Positions 60,982-64,000 of a DNA stretch of 64,000 bases are shown here, piece by piece. Each line of letters opens with the position of its first letter. Position 1 is the first letter of the stretch. The translations under genes and the position numbers were made by a program. The notes below the pieces were generated by a model. It worked only from the letters and a program-made list of their open reading frames with translations, made no database searches and was not told the DNA's origin. The stretch is from DASXHY01 sp035552155 (GTDB taxonomy: Bacteria; Verrucomicrobiota; Verrucomicrobiia; Limisphaerales; DASXHY01), in assembly GCA_035552155.1 (NCBI GenBank), contig DASZLX010000031.1:62001-126000 (forward strand). Direction: 5' to 3'.

Positions 60982-63132
60982 ATGGAACTTCGTGATTTTG
61001 CGGAACGGGTCTTGTTCGCGACGACGCTGGAGGAAAAGCTCCAGTCGGTGGCGGTCGTTACCGATGAGCACCCCGGCCCAGCATTAATCGCGCCCCACGC
61101 CCCGGGCCGGCCCGCCGGGTTGCGCTTCAAGGCGCAAGGCTCCGGCAAAGCGGACTTCCCCGGCGTGCAGCACCTGGAACGAGAGCAGGAACGCGGTCGC
61201 CTGCTGCACTTCTTTGCCAATCATGAGCTGCTCGCGACCGAATTGATGGCGCTCGCGCTGTTGCGTTTCCCCGACGCGCCGGCCGCCTTTCGCCGCGGCA
61301 TTTGGGAGACGCTCAAGGACGAGCAGATGCACACCCGTCTTTACGTGCAGCGGATGCGCCAATGCGGCATCGAATTCGGCGAACTCCCTGTGAGCGGTTA
61401 TTTTTGGCGCTCGGTCGCGCCCATGGAAAGTCCGCTGGATTATGTCACCCGGCTGAGCCTGACGTTCGAGCAGGCGAACTTGGATTTTTGCCGCCACTTT
61501 GCGGGAATTTTTCAGACTGCGGGCGACGCCGACACGGCCAAATTGCTCGAGCGTGTTTACCGCGATGAAATCGGCCACGTCGCTTATGGTTTGAAATGGT
61601 TTCGCCGCTGGAAAAATCCCGGCGAGAGCGATTGGGACGCCTTTTGCCGACAATTGAAATTTCCCCTCTCGCCGCAGCGGGCCAAGGGGCTTGCGTTAAA
61701 CGTCGAAGGCCGTCGTGCCGCCGGACTCGATGCGGCGTTCGTCGCCGAATTGAACATCTATTCGCACTCCAAAGGCCGCACTCCAAATGTCCTGGTGTTC
61801 AATCCTCTCGCCGAAGGGCGCATCGCTCACGGCCGGAGTTTTACTCCCGTGAAGCATCAGGCGGCGCTCGTCCGCGACCTGGCCAACCTGCCGCAATTTC
61901 TCTGCGGAGCGGATGACGTCGTGCTGGTGCCGAAACGGCCGTCGGTGGAATTCCTGAGCGCGGTGAAGCAGGCCGGTTTTCCATTGCCGGAATTTGTGGA
62001 GCTGAAAAACGGAGGCATTGATCCGGCTGGAAATCTCAGCCGGCGGAAGCTGGGCCGTTTGCGTCCCTGGGCGTGGGGGCCGGATAGTTTGGAACTGTTT
62101 CAACCGATCTTCGACCAGGTGAGCGGCGAAGCCCGCACCTCCGGCCAGCATTTTAACGAACGCATCGCCCGCCTGTATTCCAAAGCATGGAGTGCCGGCT
62201 TTCTGAAAAAAGTTTTGACGCACGGCTTCGCTGCGTCGTCCGCCGCCCAACCGTGGCTTTGCTCGGGGCAGGAGGTGGGCGTGGCGGTGAACACCGTGGA
62301 TGCCGCGCTGGAGGCCATTGCCGCGATTCGTTCACGCGGACATCATCGGATTGTGGCCAAAGAAGCCCTCGGCCTGGCGGGCCGCAATGCGATTCGATTG
62401 TGGGAGCCGGAGGTGTCGGCGGCACAACGCCAATGGCTGGCGAGCGCCGTGCAGAATAGCCGACAATTGGTCATCGAACCCTGGCTGGAACGCGAGCTGG
62501 ATTTCTCGGTTCAATTGGAAATGGGACCGCGCGATTTGAAGCTCTGCGGCTACACAGGTTTGATAAATGATTCCCGGGGGCAGTTCCAGGCGAATTGGGC
62601 GGCGGCCAATTACGATCGCCGCGTTCCTGCCGGCGTGGCCGCGTTGTTCCGCGAGTCGGGCATGGCGGGCGGCCTGCAACGGCTCTACGGCGACATTTTT
62701 TCATTGCTCGAAAAGGAACTTCGGGAGGCCGGCTTTGTGGGGCCCATCGGCATTGACGCCTTCGTTTATCGCACGGCGGAAGGGGGTTGCCGGCTCAAGC
62801 CCGTTGTGGAAATCAACCCGCGCTACACCATGGGCCGCCTGACTTTGGAGTTGATGAAGCAGACCTGCCCGGGGAGTGGCGGCCTGTTTCGGCTCGTCAG
62901 CCGGGCGCAGGCGCGGGTGGAGGGCTTTGCTGATTTTCTCGTCTACGCACAAGCTTTAAACGAGCGCTTTCCGCTGCGCTTCGAAGGCGATCCGACGCCC
63001 AGGATCCGGGAAGGCGCGCTCTGCCTGAACGATCCCGCGGAAGCAGAAGTGTGTCTGGCGATTTTTCAGGTCAATCGCAATTCGGCAAACCTGGGTGAAG
63101 TCTCGGGCGAAAGCGGCTTGAATAAGTTATAG
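60982..63132 (+). CDS. DUF455 ferritin-like domain fused to an ATP-grasp domain
   Basis: 716 residues. The first 245 form a DUF455-like ferritin-fold domain with four candidate metal-ligand motifs, ANHELLATELMA, DEQMHTRLY, LTFEQANLDF and DEIGHVAYGL, as in diiron proteins. After ERRAAGLDAAFVAELNIYSH the remaining part (about 255-716) is an ATP-grasp-type ligase: VAVNTVDAALEAI, RIVAKEALGLAGRN, VIEPWLERELDFSVQLEM, GPIGIDAFVYR and VVEINPRYTMGRL. The fusion suggests that an oxidised or rearranged substrate is ligated. Substrate unknown. Confidence 0.85.
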   Translation: MELRDFAERVLFATTLEEKLQSVAVVTDEHPGPALIAPHAPGRPAGLRFKAQGSGKADFPGVQHLEREQERGRLLHFFANHELLATELMALALLRFPDAPAAFRRGIWETLKDEQMHTRLYVQRMRQCGIEFGELPVSGYFWRSVAPMESPLDYVTRLSLTFEQANLDFCRHFAGIFQTAGDADTAKLLERVYRDEIGHVAYGLKWFRRWKNPGESDWDAFCRQLKFPLSPQRAKGLALNVEGRRAAGLDAAFVAELNIYSHSKGRTPNVLVFNPLAEGRIAHGRSFTPVKHQAALVRDLANLPQFLCGADDVVLVPKRPSVEFLSAVKQAGFPLPEFVELKNGGIDPAGNLSRRKLGRLRPWAWGPDSLELFQPIFDQVSGEARTSGQHFNERIARLYSKAWSAGFLKKVLTHGFAASSAAQPWLCSGQEVGVAVNTVDAALEAIAAIRSRGHHRIVAKEALGLAGRNAIRLWEPEVSAAQRQWLASAVQNSRQLVIEPWLERELDFSVQLEMGPRDLKLCGYTGLINDSRGQFQANWAAANYDRRVPAGVAALFRESGMAGGLQRLYGDIFSLLEKELREAGFVGPIGIDAFVYRTAEGGCRLKPVVEINPRYTMGRLTLELMKQTCPGSGGLFRLVSRAQARVEGFADFLVYAQALNERFPLRFEGDPTPRIREGALCLNDPAEAEVCLAIFQVNRNSANLGEVSGESGLNKL

Positions 63133-63141
63133 TCGTGAGCC

Positions 63142-63237
63142 GGTGGGGCGCGTCGCTCCGCGCGCGCCGCCACCTCAAAAGAAAAAGACGTTCACTTCTG
63201 TACCGAGCACGGCGCGCGCGGAGCGACGCGCCCTACC
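63142..63237. repeat. 28-bp near-perfect inverted repeat between convergent genes
   Basis: Arms 63142-63169 and 63210-63237 pair at 27 of 28 positions around a 40-base loop; the outer part reads GGTGGGGCGCGTCGCTCCGC. It lies between the DUF455 gene and the convergent SGNH gene, where it could stop transcription from both sides. Confidence 0.8.
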
Positions 63238-63252
63238 GCCCCTGGATGGAAT

Positions 63253-64000
63253 TTATTTCTCCACGATGCGAATGACATGAGTCACCGGCACGAAAGCCGC
63301 GTGAACGGCGGTAACCAAAGGCTCGCGGTCCTGTTCGGCGTGGCCGACCACCTTATCAGTATGCTCGGTTAGAGATTCACTGCCGTGGTGGTGGAAAATG
63401 TCCTTAATCTCCTTCGTTTCGTAAGCCTGCTTGGCAGCAACCGCGGCATCCACTTTGGCAAACGCGGCGGTGAAAGGATTGGCGGGAAATTCCGCGGCGA
63501 GATTGATTCCGTGTGTGAGTTGATCGCCGGTGAAAGTTTTCGTCTCGTCGCCCCAGGTGACTTGATATTCTTTCGCGCCGGCATTTTTGACGACCAGCAT
63601 CAGCCGGTTCAGGTCCTCGTTGAACGGAACGAAAGTCTCTCCGGAGCGGATGCTGTTTTCAGAATTCGTTGCGTCTTGGCCGCACGTGGGATAGTTTGCC
63701 TGGCTCTCCGCTTCGCAGGGGCAGAAGGGATAGCGGGAGCTTTCGATTTCAAATTCGCCGTCCTTCGCTGAAATCACTTTGTGGCCCGCTGACACCTTCG
63801 CCTTGTTGCGTTTCAAATCGATGGTGAAAGTCCCGATGTCGCCATCGAGTCCCATGGCTTTCAAATAAGCGTAGGCCATTATCGTGTGGCCGGCCCAGCT
63901 CGGATGCACCCCGTCTTTACCGCATATGCTGTAGTTGGGATCATACTTTTGCCGGGCGGTATAATCGGCGGTGAACATCGGCCAAAACACATCGGCAAAG
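63253..64000 (-). CDS. SGNH/GDSL hydrolase, C-terminal part (truncated by window edge)
   Basis: At least 248 residues are visible; the reading frame continues past the window edge. GKDGVHPSWAGHTIMAYAYLKAMGL is the terminal Asp-x-x-His block (block V) of the SGNH esterase fold; the catalytic serine block would be in the missing part. The C-terminal extension, with HGINLAAEFPANPFTAAFAKVD, suggests a secreted carbohydrate or lipid esterase. Confidence 0.85.
   Translation of the reverse strand, partial: FADVFWPMFTADYTARQKYDPNYSICGKDGVHPSWAGHTIMAYAYLKAMGLDGDIGTFTIDLKRNKAKVSAGHKVISAKDGEFEIESSRYPFCPCEAESQANYPTCGQDATNSENSIRSGETFVPFNEDLNRLMLVVKNAGAKEYQVTWGDETKTFTGDQLTHGINLAAEFPANPFTAAFAKVDAAVAAKQAYETKEIKDIFHHHGSESLTEHTDKVVGHAEQDREPLVTAVHAAFVPVTHVIRIVEK

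Overview
The window looks like chromosomal DNA of a Gram-negative, GC-rich bacterium of the phylum Verrucomicrobiota, most likely near Pedosphaera/Limisphaerales. The evidence is an LptD-type outer-membrane protein and LptF/G permease, lipoproteins with lipoboxes, a type II pseudopilin-like protein ending in a HAEHW-type motif (the H-X9-DG family common in this phylum), futalosine-pathway menaquinone synthesis, and a dense load of short palindromic intergenic repeats. The assignment is an inference from gene content; no rRNA gene is present.

Layout. 0-7 kb: a DUF1361 membrane protein, a GAF sensor kinase, an LptF/G permease, then (minus strand) a fur/perR-like gene, sufB, a ParE/RelE-type toxin-antitoxin pair and sufC in one tight run. 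7-15 kb (plus strand): a frameshifted lipoprotein, a sensor kinase with its OmpR/PhoB-type response regulator, and a TPR/ankyrin exported protein; a near-identical 23-bp motif precedes the kinase and the ankyrin gene. 15-18 kb: a pseudopilin-like protein, a 275-bp palindromic element, and pyrR-pyrB behind a recognisable PyrR-type RNA attenuator. 18-26.4 kb: mrp, sufD-sufU-sufT-sufS, thyA-folA, murJ. 26.5-33.9 kb: two SRPBCC proteins, a VOC protein, a BNR-repeat protein coupled to a MoaD-like protein, DoxX, a Nudix-like protein, an ECF sigma factor with C-terminal extension, and mqnE carrying an in-frame palindromic insertion. 34-46 kb: an FtsX-type ABC exporter with LemA, an esterase, two small lipoproteins, lptD, a DUF4230 protein, hemB and a GH29 fucosidase.

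46.8-49.2 kb is the accessory centrepiece: five small minus-strand genes, four of them starting beside GTTAGGC-type cores and separated by sites with integron attC architecture. It is a gene-cassette array without an integrase in the window. One cassette, encoding a pentapeptide-repeat protein, is frameshifted by a 14-bp tandem repeat.

49.3-53.4 kb: an FHA protein, carA, a thioredoxin-like protein, pyrC and tRNA-Gly(UCC). 53.5-56.3 kb: a coupled operon of a DUF350-like membrane protein, a glutathionylspermidine-synthase-like ATP-grasp protein and an unknown. 56.4-59.3 kb: a large S74-type adhesin flanked by 75-bp direct repeats. 59.5-64 kb: GreA-like and SUI1/YciH-like proteins, a DUF455 ferritin-like/ATP-grasp fusion, and the end of an SGNH hydrolase.

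Functional themes are Fe-S cluster assembly split over two loci (sufBC and sufDUTS), pyrimidine synthesis split over two loci (pyrRB and pyrC-carA), cell-envelope biogenesis, and several families of dispersed palindromic repeats, some sitting inside operons or inside a gene.
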